Translations under genes and position numbers: made by a program
The notes under the pieces: model-generated
Seen by the model: only the letters and a program-made list of their open reading frames with translations
The model's database searches: none
What the model was told of the DNA's origin: nothing
Shown: positions 38,123 to 59,700 of the stretch, piece by piece
Layout: each line of letters begins with the position of its first letter
How positions within the stretch are numbered: position 1 is the first letter of the stretch
From: Glandiceps talaboti
Taxonomy: Eukaryota > Hemichordata > Enteropneusta > Spengelidae
DNA length: 64,000 nt
Assembly: GCF_964340395.1 (NCBI RefSeq)
Contig: NC_135550.1
Span: 7,918,101-7,982,100 of the forward strand
Direction of reading: 5' to 3'

Positions 38123-38638
38123 GTTTGTATACGTCTGCAGTAATTTGAGTCAGCTTGTGACCTTTGATTACCTTTGTGTGACTGTTAGTATGACCTCATT
38201 TACAGTTAAGTGCTGTATAGGCATGGCTACTCTGGGTAGTCTGTAAGGTACATAGACATAATTTAGGCCACTCCTTGAACTTGTGATTAGAAGTTCAAAC
38301 TGAGGTCATGTAGATTAAATATCAAATAGACAGAATAGTTTCTGCTTCTGATGAATGATTGTTGTATTGATACTTGTTTGTACTTGATAAAATACTAGAC
38401 TTAGACTTTGGCCAGAAAACTAATGTTTATTATCAACTTAAGATTATGTGGCTGGTCTCAGCATTGAAAGGCTAACATCATGGTCAGTTTGACACCTATT
38501 AGAACATAACAATATTTGATTAGCTGCAACCCAGTCTGGTTGCTGATGTGGGAAATTGGGTAGTACAGTCATGGTTAAGAAGCTTGGTAGGACTGAACAA
38601 CACACATATCTTGCAGTCAGCTTTATTCATGGCAATTA

Positions 38639-38639
38639 G

Positions 38640-38690
<51 letters not shown>

Positions 38691-39310
38691 GTAAACAACT
38701 TAAAGTCAAAAACCACTGGACTGATTGTCATGACATTTGATGGTATATTACTTTGGGTGTCTAGTTGGGAAATTGTTCAAATCACAATGATCTTACCACC
38801 GGTGATTTGGGTAAAAAAGATGTGATTTTTGGTAAAAAAACCTGAAACTCCAAAACTACTCAGCAGATTGATCTGAAATTTGGTTGGAACGTTCTTAGAG
38901 GTGTTTAGATAAAGACTTGTTCATGACATGATGATCCCATCAATGATATGCAAATTAGATATAAAAATCTTTTTGATCAAAAATCTATCATTCAAAAATT
39001 ATTGAGCAGACTGGGTTGAAATTTGGTGGGGAGCGTTCTTAGGAGAGTTAGATTAAGAATTGTTCAGGACATGATGAGCCCATCAGTGATATGCAAATTA
39101 GGTCTAAAAATGTGTCTTTATGGTCAGAAATCTATAATTCCAAAACTACTGAGCAGATTGGGCTGAAATTTAATGGAGATACATCTGGGGGATGTGTAGA
39201 TGAAGCTGATCCCGTCAGCAATATGCAAATTAGGTCTAAAAATCTCAATTTTGGTCAAAAACTGCATGGTGAATGGGTTGAAACTTGGTGAGGATGTTTC
39301 TGGAGGTATC
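38639..39310 (+). repeat. (CTGT)n head followed by about 4 degenerate units of ~145 bp
   Basis: Each unit has AAAACTACT-GAGCAGATTGG-CTGAAATTTGG-TGG..GTTCTTAG and GATATGCAAATTAG; the latter occurs at about 38947, 39089 and 39221. Similar single units follow the CTGT/GTAT/GT microsatellite at 55861-56120 and appear at 57000-57160, so this is a dispersed family with a microsatellite head. Non-coding. Confidence 0.75.
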
Positions 39311-39434
39311 ATTCTGCAGGTATAGTTGAAAACATTTTGACACAATTTGCCCTAGCAACCATGATCACGCTCTTAGCAACAGTGAAATGACAATGCATAT
39401 TACAAAGATAACAACAAGGATGGGTAGGTAAGTG

Positions 39435-39474
<40 letters not shown>

Positions 39475-39584
39475 TTCTAATGTTAGCAATATAATTTACT
39501 AAAAACAATAGTATTCTGAGATTTATCATAACTTCTATCCTAGCCAAACGATATGTCATCAAAACCTCATACTGGTAATATGAT

Positions 39585-39785
39585 ACCAAACCGACTGATA
39601 TGACATCTTAACCTACCGATATGACATCCCAACTTACTGATATGACATCCCAACCTACCGATATGACATCCCTACCTACCGATATGACATCCCTACCTAC
39701 CGATATCACATCCCAACCTACCGATATCACATCCCAACCTACCGATATCACATCCCAACCTACCGATATCACATCCCAACCATTA
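39585..39785. repeat. 21-bp minisatellite
   Basis: About nine units of the form CCTACCGATATSACATCCCAA (S = G or C). Because 21 is a multiple of three, both strands are open (TDITSQP and WDVISVG repeats). There is no start context or family match, so I read it as non-coding. Confidence 0.9.
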
Positions 39786-40334
39786 TATTGCACCAGACTT
39801 CAACAACTTCACAGAAATGAGTCTAAAATCGGTACTAAATCATTATACATTTATTGTATATTTATTACAGCTTTCTTATCTTGTACATTTTTCTAAAAGT
39901 GATAAAATAATTATATATTATATTCTGTAAATTATTAACTTACACTGGAGTGCATTCGACAGTTTGGTTCATTGGGCATCAAAGTTATACACATTTGTGA
40001 ATATACTTGCAGGATAAAACATAACTTGTATGTTTGGTAGTCAAGTTTAGTCACATGAATTGTTTCAGCTATAATTTGCAATCAATATCAATTGATCTAA
40101 CAGGCCTTATACAGTTTAGAGTCAAGATTCAAAGATTGTGCCCTGGACTTATTGCTACTTTTAAACCGTGTATTATGTCATAAATTTGTACAAACTTTGT
40201 AAATTTCTGTTTGGTCCTTGAATTGTTCTTTAAGAGTAATACAATACTTCTCCTGTTGAGTGGTTTTTTTTTTCTATCTTCATCACTGACATCTAGTCTG
40301 TAAAGTGCAGCATATCATACCACACTACTCACGT

Positions 40335-40705
40335 TAGACTCTCTCACAGTCCTCGGAGCTTCGCATTACTAAAATTAAAGCAAAACCAGTTATTTTGTAT
40401 GTACCGATATCATTGACATAACCATACTCGAATATCCTTGTACTGTGTGCCCTCATTGACCACATAGAGATAACATTCGTTGACGTGTGACGTGACTGCC
40501 ACGCTCCATGTTTCTTGTGAAGCCCGAGTGAAACATAAAGCGTTGCAGTCACACGTCAACAAATGGTTATCTGTGTGTGGTCGATGAGGGCACACAGTAC
40601 AAGGCTATTTGAGTATGGTTATGTAGATGATATCGGTACTTACAAAATAACTCGTTTTGCTTTAATTTTAGTAATGCGAAGCTCTCAGGACTGCGAGAGA
40701 GTCTA
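40335..40705. mobile_element. Palindromic element of 371 bp with TA ends
   Basis: Ends TAGACTCTCTC and GAGAGAGTCTA. The arms match along most of their length: GAGCTTCGCATTACTAAAAT / ATTTTAGTAATGCGAAGCTC, ACCGATATCAT / ATGATATCGGT, TACTGTGTGCCCTCAT / ATGAGGGCACACAGTA, and GACGTGTGAC.. / GTCACACGTC. They fold around a short centre near 40520. Flanking TA could be a mariner-type target duplication; a 6-bp ACTCAC also occurs on both sides. No transposase. Confidence 0.8.
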
Positions 40706-40916
40706 TACTCACTTCAGAGTTGATAGCGTAGTCTGACATGTTGTATCTTGCAGACTACATCAACATCAAGTTCAAACTGTTGATTGAAAGGCAAGTCTAG
40801 TTGGCTGTACCATTGATTTACATATGTATAACATAGACATCATAAATCAGTTACCAGGCATCAAAATCCAAACTATATTATTTGTAGCAATTCTTCAAGC
40901 ACATCACTAGTTGGAT

Positions 40917-40922
40917 TTTATT
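40917..40922 (-). promoter_or_regulatory. Candidate poly(A) signal of MTARC copy B
   Basis: TTTATT on the plus strand reads AATAAA on the minus strand, about 176 nt after the copy B stop codon. Confidence 0.4.
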
Positions 40923-41097
40923 TGTATTGCTCTGAAATGAATTTTTTTTTCACACTAAAGGTTGGACTTCTAAATTGTTTGTTGAAGGATCTAACTATTA
41001 AAATCTAACTAAATCCCCGTCATACTTCAAGTTCAATGGCAAATCCTTAGTTGGATGTACCAATAGACAAGTTATTCAATTGTAGATGTTTTCAGTT

Positions 41098-44000
41098 TCA
41101 TTTTTCACTCGTTGCATACACTGTATCGCCAACACGAACTGTACCCATTACATCCACACCAAAGTTGGCACCAAACAGTGGAGAATCTTTGTAGATTGAT
41201 TTATTAGGGTGGTCTTCGGGGCACAGACGATAACTGAAAGATATGAAAAGGTAAATTTACTAAATTATGAAAATGTAACAGACTTTGTTCAGTAAGTTGG
41301 ATGTGGGCATTATCGTAGTCTTTGTTACAAGACCTCATATCTGTGCTCTGAGGTTGCCAAACAAAAGCCGAAGGAAGAGAGTACTTAGGAGAAGCGCCCT
41401 CGTTTGCACATTTCAGGTGCAAAGTGACCTTCAGTCACTTGTATAATTAGAAGAAAGTCCAACGGTCTAGCAACTACACTAGCATTATCAGTGATGACAT
41501 CAAATAATAGCTGTTCACTGTGTTCATTTGGCTATTTTCAAAATCCTCATTATGTTGAACTTCATTTGGAAAATTGACACATAAATTGATTTGTTAGTTT
41601 TAAAAACAGCCTGCTAAGTTCTGAAACTAGGTATAGATTCAGACTGTTCCTGTATTGTACTCACTTCATGCTCATACATATTAAAATTGATTGAAATTAA
41701 TAAAGAGAAATTAATAAAGAGAAATTAATATAAAATGAACATAATTATGTGAGCTTTCCCTTTCAGAAGGGAACACTACTCCAGGAAGTAGATGTATGTT
41801 CATGAACTTTTAAAGTTCTGGAAAGTCATTTCATGATTTCACTTCACATGAAATTTGCACAATTGCCTGGAAACACCAAATTGAAACTCTATTCCACCTC
41901 TTAAGTTCTCACACTGGTCCACCATTGCACCATGGGACTTAGGCATACATAAATATTGATTAGATGCACACTGAATATTCATGATTATTTATCTAATGAT
42001 AATAAGCACTTGGAGTGGTGTTCCCCTTTAATAGTATACTTGAAATGGAATTCATACAGACCCTTGATAACATACCATAAGAACAACTTTTGTAACTTTT
42101 TTTAAAATTATGAATTACACATAAGAAAAGTTTGAAAACATTTTACAAATTTTTTGATTGAGTGCATCCTGGAAATATGTCACAATTTAGTTTGAAAGGT
42201 CCAGCCGTTGATCCGCTTATGTAACCACTAAGGGCACACATTATACAAAGCAGAAGAAATCACTGGATCTTTCAGGCTGTTAATAATCTTTCTGATAATA
42301 CACCGCTCTGACACAGAATACTGCAAAGTACTCATCTTATAGAAGATACTCACGTTCTCAATGTTTTCAGTGGTTCAGAGTCATGCATTATTCCAGTCTC
42401 TGGATCAACTTTTGTAACTGTACACCTAAAAAACAGATAAATCAGTCAACAACATGAATTTTGATAAATAAATCTCAAAATACATCTTTTCAAAGCTCTG
42501 ACATGTATTTCAGTAAAACAGTCAAATGCTCTAATCTCTTATTGACACTTTTTCCAAGACCTACACTTTTGAAGTTGTCACCCTCTGACATGTTCAGTAT
42601 ATCTAAATACCTTGTGAGAGCCCACAGACTACAAGAGAACACCAGACGTCCCTCAACTGTAACTGTCGATACCATCTCTCACCTATGTACAATAGTGTAC
42701 TGTCAGGTGATTTCATTAGGAGGTCACATGACCAAACGGCAAACCATCATTACGCTGATGACGTCCGAGTGATTTGGATGAAAGCTACGTAGACGCTTCA
42801 AAAGATTTGATTCTAATGTTAAAGGTAACTTCACTATTGAAACTAAATGTTGTTAGACGTGATTCCACATGTTTTAAAATTTGGAATGATATGGAGATAT
42901 TTCAATATGAAACAAGAGTAACACCATGAAGCTGAGATGTTACAAAATGTGCCCCTTTAAACAAAAGTAGTCACAGCATGAAATTATAAACATCAATTCC
43001 AATATACCTGTGACAAAACTTGATACGTCTTAGTGATACACCACGTGCACCTATCTTCAAATATTTCCAATCATCCTACGAAGTAATAACACAGAAAAAA
43101 AATATCATTAATAGAACAAACACATGCATAATAAATCAAACACTGAAAATAAACAGTTCATAACTTTTTATCTAAGAGTTCAAGTAGCTGTTAGAAGAAT
43201 GAATGAGAAAGTAAAAATGAACAAATTTCCTTAAGACCTTTACTTGGATTTTCCACAAATGTAAATGTATAGAAACCGTCCATTTGTTAGATTTTCATAT
43301 CACTGTTATTGTGTTTGTTACTAAATATAGAAGAAGAAGGTAAAAACACATACAAAGTCCTGATATGGAGCATACTTTAAAGGAAAAACCTGGTCAGACG
43401 ATACCACAATATTGTCATCTTTACACTCATTTATTGTTCAAGATACATATATGTATGATAAACATTGTCATAACTATCATTAGTATTCAGTGCATAACTT
43501 TCAATCAGCTAGTGTAATAACTGTATACTTCTTTTCAAACAGGAATATTGATAATTTGAAATTACCCCATAGTGATTTAATTACTATCTTCCACAAAGGC
43601 CTCTATAGTCGACAAAACACAGAAGTAACTTTGATGTCTGGAGTTGAGGAAATGTGTGAGTTGCAAGTGGTAATTCAATAAATAACCTGCAACCACTATG
43701 ACTAGGGTGTGTGCCCACTCCACATTGTACGAGTCTGATTAAACGGCAGTAAGCAGAACAGCATCATGACCTTTGACATTACCTTGGTCAAAGGTCATAA
43801 ATAACAAAAGTTGATGTGCTGTTAGCTTCCTACATTATGAAACATATTCAATGAGAGACAATCGTCAATGACTGGGCTTTATTTCAAAAAAGTTGAAAAG
43901 AACTATGGTATACAATGAAGAAACAAATAAAATTCCTAGGCTGTGTAAGTGAACATATATACTAAATACCCACCTCATCATAGGCCTTTGTTCCTGAGAT

Positions 44001-46844
44001 AACAAAATTTGGTCTGAAGTTCTGCATAGTAACTGGAGTGTCTAATTTCAGGTTTAAATCTTGTAAGGAGCTTTCTCCAATCACCATGAATGGTGTGCTG
44101 TCCTGGTATGCTAGCTGCCAATCATAACAAAAATCATAAATTTATATAAATGCACATGAATATATGTAATGAATGTATGGATTATTACAGTAATACTGTG
44201 AAGAAACAATCTGATGAAGACCACATCAAATATGAGATGTTTTAGTTACTTCAATCTATGTTTAATGTGCCTGTCTTTTTATATTCACTTCTGTACACAT
44301 TTTCTATGTAGTGTATAATATTTGGCAATGTACTTTATTGATTTAAATCAAATTCAGAGATTGTGCAGAGTGCTAGTTACAGCAGGAGGAGATCAAAGTA
44401 CCTGAGGAATACCTTTATTGTTCAGTAGAGTCAAACTGAACATCACCCTTCTTACATACCGATCTCTTTGATTTTAAATCAAACCCAGTTGGCACTGGGG
44501 TAGGTTTGAACTCAGACTGCAATAGCAGCCACACCAGGTTTTAGCTCAACCACAAACAAACAACCTTTGACCTCCGTTGAAGTGAACAACCAATCACTGA
44601 TATCACACTCACAGAGAATAATCATCAGCCATTCAGTTCGGACAGAATCTGTTAAAAACATGTACATTGTTTCTGTTTTGTTCTACTTTATGAATTTACG
44701 GCACACTTACCACATCTCCGTGACTTCCAAGTTTACCGAGTAGAGGATCTTCAGTGAGTACTTTGGGTGATAAGTTATCCAAATAAATCAGTTTAAAGTT
44801 AGGTTTATTCAAGAAAGTACTGAGCCAAACTTCCGCCACTTCACCACAATACTTGCCATCAATGTCTAACCTCCAAACTCTACAGAATAAATCAAACAAA
44901 CAAGAGAGAACACTGTAGAAGTCCTCAAAATGAACATGGTTTTGCTTATATAAGTTGATATATTGTCTTTTTGTCCACTTTTTCACATATAAAATCATAT
45001 AACTAAAGCTATTTATCATTATCATGAAAAGATTTATTTTATTAATTTATTTTCATAAAAATACCTAAATACCAACCGCACAAATTACTAAATAGATTAC
45101 TTATTTATAATAATAAGAATATTATCATGCACATATTTGAAGAATTCAATCAACTGGGATTTATACAAAAATGGAACAAATTTCATTTAATGTTCCCTAA
45201 CGATATGGCCGATTCCCATCAAAAACACCATCACGAACAGTGCATAGATTCTATCAGATGTTATATTACAACAGAATCATATTAACTTACCTCGACTTAA
45301 TGACTTCTTGTTCACTGTGAGGGAGTTCACTGACATTTAGGGGTACTTTCAATGTTGGCATGTTAGGTGCGTCTAGTTGTAAGTATTTTTCATCCTCTGA
45401 GAGACTTGGTTGAATTAAAGCCATCCTTGGTTCTTGGCGTATTGTCGTAAACACATTGTCAGCATTTACTACCATCCAGTTTCTGCAATAAAAAAATGAT
45501 GTCATGTCAGTTAATTTCCATAACTTTCATCATTGTTCTGAAAGTAGACAAGTCCGGTCCCTTTATCACTGTGATAGAGGGATTGTGATCCATTGAAACT
45601 ATTTCCTCAGTTCTAGTTCAGGGCCTTATTTATTCTTTTACTTTTATTTGTGCATCGTCTCTTTTTCAAGACCATTTTAATCCATACATGCCACATAAAA
45701 ACCCCTTTTTTTACTGTGAAAACTGACAGTCATTGTGGGGACTGTAATGAAGGAGGGTACAGTGGGAAGCAGTAAACATATCAGATTATCAATATACTTC
45801 ATCTCTGGTGGTATAGACATATTTAATAATGATATTGATTGTGATATATGACAAGTGTCAGAAGTAAAATCACCACTCGGTCATTCCACATTTTTAATGC
45901 ATCTTCTGAGTTTCTGCAGTATTTGAATTAGTTATAAAGCTTAAAAACACAAAACATGAAGTATTAAGTCTTAATAATAATTGGTTACGTTACTCTGCAT
46001 TGCTGATTTTTCTGACTTCTTTTGCCAACAATTTTCAAATGTTTTCAACTATCAACTTTGAACATTATAAAAATGTGTACTTTGATCTGCTTGATTTACA
46101 TATACTGACGTGACCACTTCGAGGTGACATTATGTTCAAAGAGAGACAGTCTGACTTACTTTGTTCATATTAAAAGACTCTGCAGCTTTTTACTGCACAT
46201 ATCATGAGGGGAAGAGGAGGGTTTCAGATGTTGTACACTGATGTATAAATAGGGCCTATTATATACTATATATACATATTGGAGGTGTGAAGCAATTTCA
46301 CCTTTGACATGTATATCCCAGGGCATGGCAAGACAACAGGTCAATCTGAAAATTTGACATCTCTTTTGATAAATCTACTTTTTACCCCGGGGTTCTTACA
46401 AACAGAAGTTGCAAAGGTAACACTGCATGTCTGCAAATCTGACTTCCTAACATCAATGATCATCATCATAACATTTTGGTTTTTTTTTTTCAAATTTGGT
46501 TTACAAAAGTTTGTAGAAGTTGTCCTTGTAGCTTTCGGTCTTACAACATAACCTGTTTACTTTACAAACATCACAAATCAGCTGCAAGGACAGTGTTTGT
46601 ACAGTATTGTTTACTCTGACCTATCTTTCAGTGGACCACTTCTTAACCCTGTCTCTGTACACCTTCCACCAGCAAGTGGAATGCCTCGACAGGATTTCAC
46701 AGGGTAGATATACACAGATGAAAGTTTGCCAACAGGTATCATCTTTCTTGTTTGTCTGCGAGATCTATACCACCACCAAACTGTTCCGATCGCGCAAACA
46801 GCTAACCCCCCTACGACGAGGGGTTTGTTGAATCCAATGTCCAT
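41098..46844 (-). CDS. MTARC: Mitochondrial amidoxime-reducing component (MOSC domain), copy B, 7 exons
   Basis: Minus-strand exons 46844-46621, 45482-45291, 44879-44711, 44114-43974, 43075-43008, 42425-42354 and 41233-41098 give 333 aa. Exon phases and lengths match copy A, except exons 1 (3 nt shorter), 5 (two extra codons) and 7 (3 nt longer). It has the same N-terminal anchor and MOSC layout. The putative Mo-ligand is Cys266 in C[13 protein letters not shown]. Exons 1 and 6 are almost identical in DNA to copy A, while exons 3, 4 and 7 differ at roughly a fifth to a third of residues. In exon 5 the block [10 protein letters not shown] replaces IGDVSLRR. Both copies look functional, so subfunction or substrate differences would lie in the diverged MOSC core. 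It is head-to-head with ADAT3 across 385 bp. Confidence 0.95.
41763..42034 (+). mobile_element. MITE-like element, family 1, copy E (most complete)
   Basis: Left end AGAAGGGAACACTACTCCAG and right end GGAGTGGTGTTCCCCTTTAA form clear terminal inverted repeats. The body has TTCATGAACTTT, TCATTTCATGATTT, CACCATGGGACTTAG and GAATATTCATGA boxes. About 270 bp, non-coding, in MTARC-B intron 6. Confidence 0.75.
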
Positions 46845-47229
46845 GATGGTGGGTGTTAGAAACTGTCACGTTTTTAATATGTTTTTTTATTTGACCTGAC
46901 CTGACCTGATCTGACCTTGTACCTTTTTGTCGTTGGGGGCGCGTATCATCTCACAGTGGAGTGGGGTGCATGAGTGAAGAGAGAACTCGACCAAGTTGTA
47001 CACTCTACAGAATTCAGAAGGCACAATACACGTACATGCTTTCTCCAATGTTTAATAGCAAATCAACGTTATCAGCCGTGACCATGTCAAACATGTAATT
47101 ACATTGTTACTGGTTTCCCAATTCACGATAAACAGTGACATGATGATCTAGGCTCTCATATGTGATATTCATCCCATGTGACTTTATTTACATTCTCCCC
47201 AGATGTATACATGACATACGAACTGCAAT
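46845..47229. promoter_or_regulatory. Putative bidirectional promoter between MTARC-B and ADAT3
   Basis: The two start codons (46844 minus, 47230 plus) face apart across 385 bp with no other gene. The segment has a GGGGGCGCG element near 46937 and several CpGs in an otherwise AT-rich neighbourhood. No TATA box is obvious. The assignment is from geometry, not from a recognised factor site. Confidence 0.55.
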
Positions 47230-56647
<9,418 letters not shown>

Positions 56648-56691
56648 CAACAACAGTATAAATGTGAAATATTGAATTAACTTACTGTCAC

Positions 56692-56722
56692 AATAAAGGT
56701 ACATTTTTACATGGAAAATAAA
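56692..56722 (+). promoter_or_regulatory. ADAT3 poly(A) signals
   Basis: AATAAA at 56692-56697 and again at 56717-56722, 45 and 70 bp after the stop, followed by T/GT-rich sequence (TTGTGTTTTGTTATTTTG). A compact and convincing 3' end. Confidence 0.75.
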
Positions 56723-59700
56723 AGTTTTAATTGTGTTTTGTTATTTTGTTCAAGAAAACTCCAACCCAATCTCAGAAAAACAAAATTGGGGATTACAAAA
56801 TTGACAAATGCATTTCTTTAAAATCGAGGTCAAAATGGAGAATACAAAATGGCTGCCAGACACTTTTTTAATCAATGGGAAAATAACAGTTTGTTGATTG
56901 CCTCGAAAACAAGAGATAGTGAATCCAAATTTCTTTTATTATTAGCTCCACTGTCAAAGACAGTCAGCAAAGCTATAGAGGTAGGTTGATGTCTGACCTT
57001 TGACCGTTGTCCGTTGTCCGTCTGGCTGTCAAATTTTTGTATTTCAATCTCCTTCTCCAAAACTAATCGGCATATTGAGCTGAAATTTAGTGTGAAGGTG
57101 TCTTGAAATACCCAAATCTGATTTTGTTCAAGAGAATTTGGCCAGGTCATGAATATGCAAATTTTTTTTTATAAACTTTATTCGTCCAAATAAATTCAGA
57201 AATTTGTTGAATAGTCGCCACAAGAGCAGCGCCCTAGTGCCCTAGTGTAGAAAAAGCAATTAGGTCTAAAATAGGGGTTTTGGTGAAGATACTTCAAAAA
57301 TCTTCTCCAAAACTACAGGGCCTATTCAGGAATTCTTCCACTGGAGTATAGTATGTCAAGAACTTAACACAATGTTCTGAAAGGGCTTTGAAATGTGTGC
57401 ATGATTGTCAACACAATCCAGACCGTTTGTTTGTATTGTATTGTGTTGAATTGCTATCAACAATATTAATGTACTGTAAAGTATGACAATGGCACCCTTA
57501 CTTTTGTCAAGCTAAGACAGATACAAACAACAACTGGTATTATAGCATGTGGTAGGTTGCATATTAAAATGAGGTGCCTTGGTGATGTAGATATAATCAC
57601 CCTGTAATCATGACAGTGCAAATGCCGAAAGTCCCAAAATTGTACACTGGAAGTAAAACTCTGACTGGGTTTTCCTCTAGGCTGAATGGTTCTACTATGA
57701 GTGAAATCATACCATATCTATTGATGGAGCAATGTCAAAACATCACAATAATTATTTAGGTTTGTTTGTGACTTAAATTGTTGAAAATTATCTCACTAGA
57801 GTAATATGAGAACAAGCAGAATTTAACGGCGGGGGGGGGGGGGGGTTGCTGAAAAAATTGGGGTGCAAGGGGGGGGGGGGGGGGGGCATTGGAAATGCTG
57901 ATGGTCTGAAATGGCCGTAAACTATTTTGTGACTCTTTGAACCGAATTAAACCTTTGGAGCAGTGATTTACCTCACACACTTGCAATTAACGTTTCTTTA
58001 ATATTTCAACCCTGTGTATTCATGAGTAATTGTTAATACATGATGGTATTGCCTGTAAATTATGTTATATGTGAGACATAGTCAAACTGTGTATTCTCCG
58101 AGTCACAATGATTTACCCGGCATGTAGAAGATCTGATGATGGGGGGGGGGGGGGGGTCACCACGTTTTAAAAAATCAGTAATGGGATGGGGGGGGGGGGT
58201 CATCTTGTTTTTGGTTGTACAAGGAGAAGGGTCGGAGACTTTTTGTCAGCCCGATGGAAAAATCCACTGACCCCCACAGGCCGGAGAATCTGACCAGTCC
58301 TAACTCCGGCAAAAGCTTATTGCACGTTCTTTTGTTAATGAAATGAATGTAAATAAATTTGAAAATTAGGTTGCACACCTTGTTTATTTCTGATTCCTTT
58401 TTTTTCACTGGTAATTTTAGTAGTAATGGTATCTAAGGGGAACTTTCACACATCAACCTTCATGTTTCAGAGTTTTTTTGTCATTATGTCGTAAAGGTGT
58501 GTCTGCTTTCTATCTGTACATATGTCACTTTTCCGTCTTTACTGTTTAGATGCAGTCGCATCAAGTTTCATGAAGGGTCAGATAAAATCATTTTCATAGT
58601 CGTACTAGTTTCGTGTGTCGAGGGTTTAGTTTGTATTTTTGTACTAAATTTGAAACTCGGATTTGAAAGAAATGAGAGTTTCGATATTTATAGTTGCATT
58701 TATTGCATTGATAATAATAATTTATTCCCACGTACAAAATTTGATTACAGAACAGAACAAAATATCCTTATGTATATACAATAAACGTGTCATTCGGGAA
58801 ACGGGTGTGAAAGTAGTTGTTACACAACTAATCGAGTCCTCCCCTCACAAAACATATGACACTCATCATTAATTTTGCCCTGTTTCAATCAAGAATAATT
58901 AAATTGCATTGCTTACTTTCATTTGTCAGGCGTTAAATATAGTCATTCTATTGAATATTTGTAGGTGTGTTCCTTTTGTTTCTTTTTTTTTCAAATAAAT
59001 TCCTCTCTGTTTCCTGTTTTTCGGGTTCGCCCGGGGCCAGTTTTTTATGTACACTTTGATAGGCCTAATTTTAAAGTCTTTTCAGACAAGGTATTGTAAA
59101 TTAAACTGTACGAGGCAGCGTAGGCGTCAAGATCACCCAGTCGAGTAAATACAGCTAGAAATACTTTGTATGTGAATATCATATTTCAGAATATTTTTCG
59201 TACTTGTAAGCCTGTGACAAGATGATGCAAGTGTATCAGCCGTCTTGTGTGCATGTGTACGTACATTTTCTGTACTGTTGATACGGATGGCGAGTTCTAA
59301 ATGTAAACGTTTCACAGTACAACACAGAGCTATTGACGGACAGTACGAAAGAGGAAAGCACTGGAAATAACGTTGTGGAGATGTTGACCTTGGTCCTGAC
59401 AATGTCGCGGGAGCGTGCCAATTTTGTGTTTGGGAGTTAATGTTCTGGCCTTCAGGTCAGCCAACAAGATCAAAACACAGGACTGGTATTGATTAATGCA
59501 GTGCCAATTTCACACAAATTCACTACGGTGGTAGTAGTTGGGAAATAACCAATACCTTGAAATCTTTGAACGTGGTGGCAGCGGTGGGATTTAGTCCTTT
59601 AAATCAATTAGTCTCAGTGGAACCAGTGTCCCCTTTCCCATGTTTGACGGAATTTTAAAATATTTTGAAATATTTTAACAGGGGAAGGGTCATGTTTTAG

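Larger units (their letters stand above)
38123..41097. other. Intergenic region between the two MTARC copies
   Basis: No gene supported. Contains a (CTGT)n run joined to degenerate repeats of about 145 bp (38639-39310), a CA repeat (39431-39472), a 21-bp minisatellite (39585-39785) and a 371-bp palindrome (40335-40705). Candidate AATAAA for copy B lies on the minus strand at 40917-40922. Confidence 0.65.

Noticed and set aside
39608-39896. WDVISVG / TDITSQP repeat frames on opposite strands
   Set aside because: A consequence of a 21-bp minisatellite unit; both strands are open for arithmetic reasons only.
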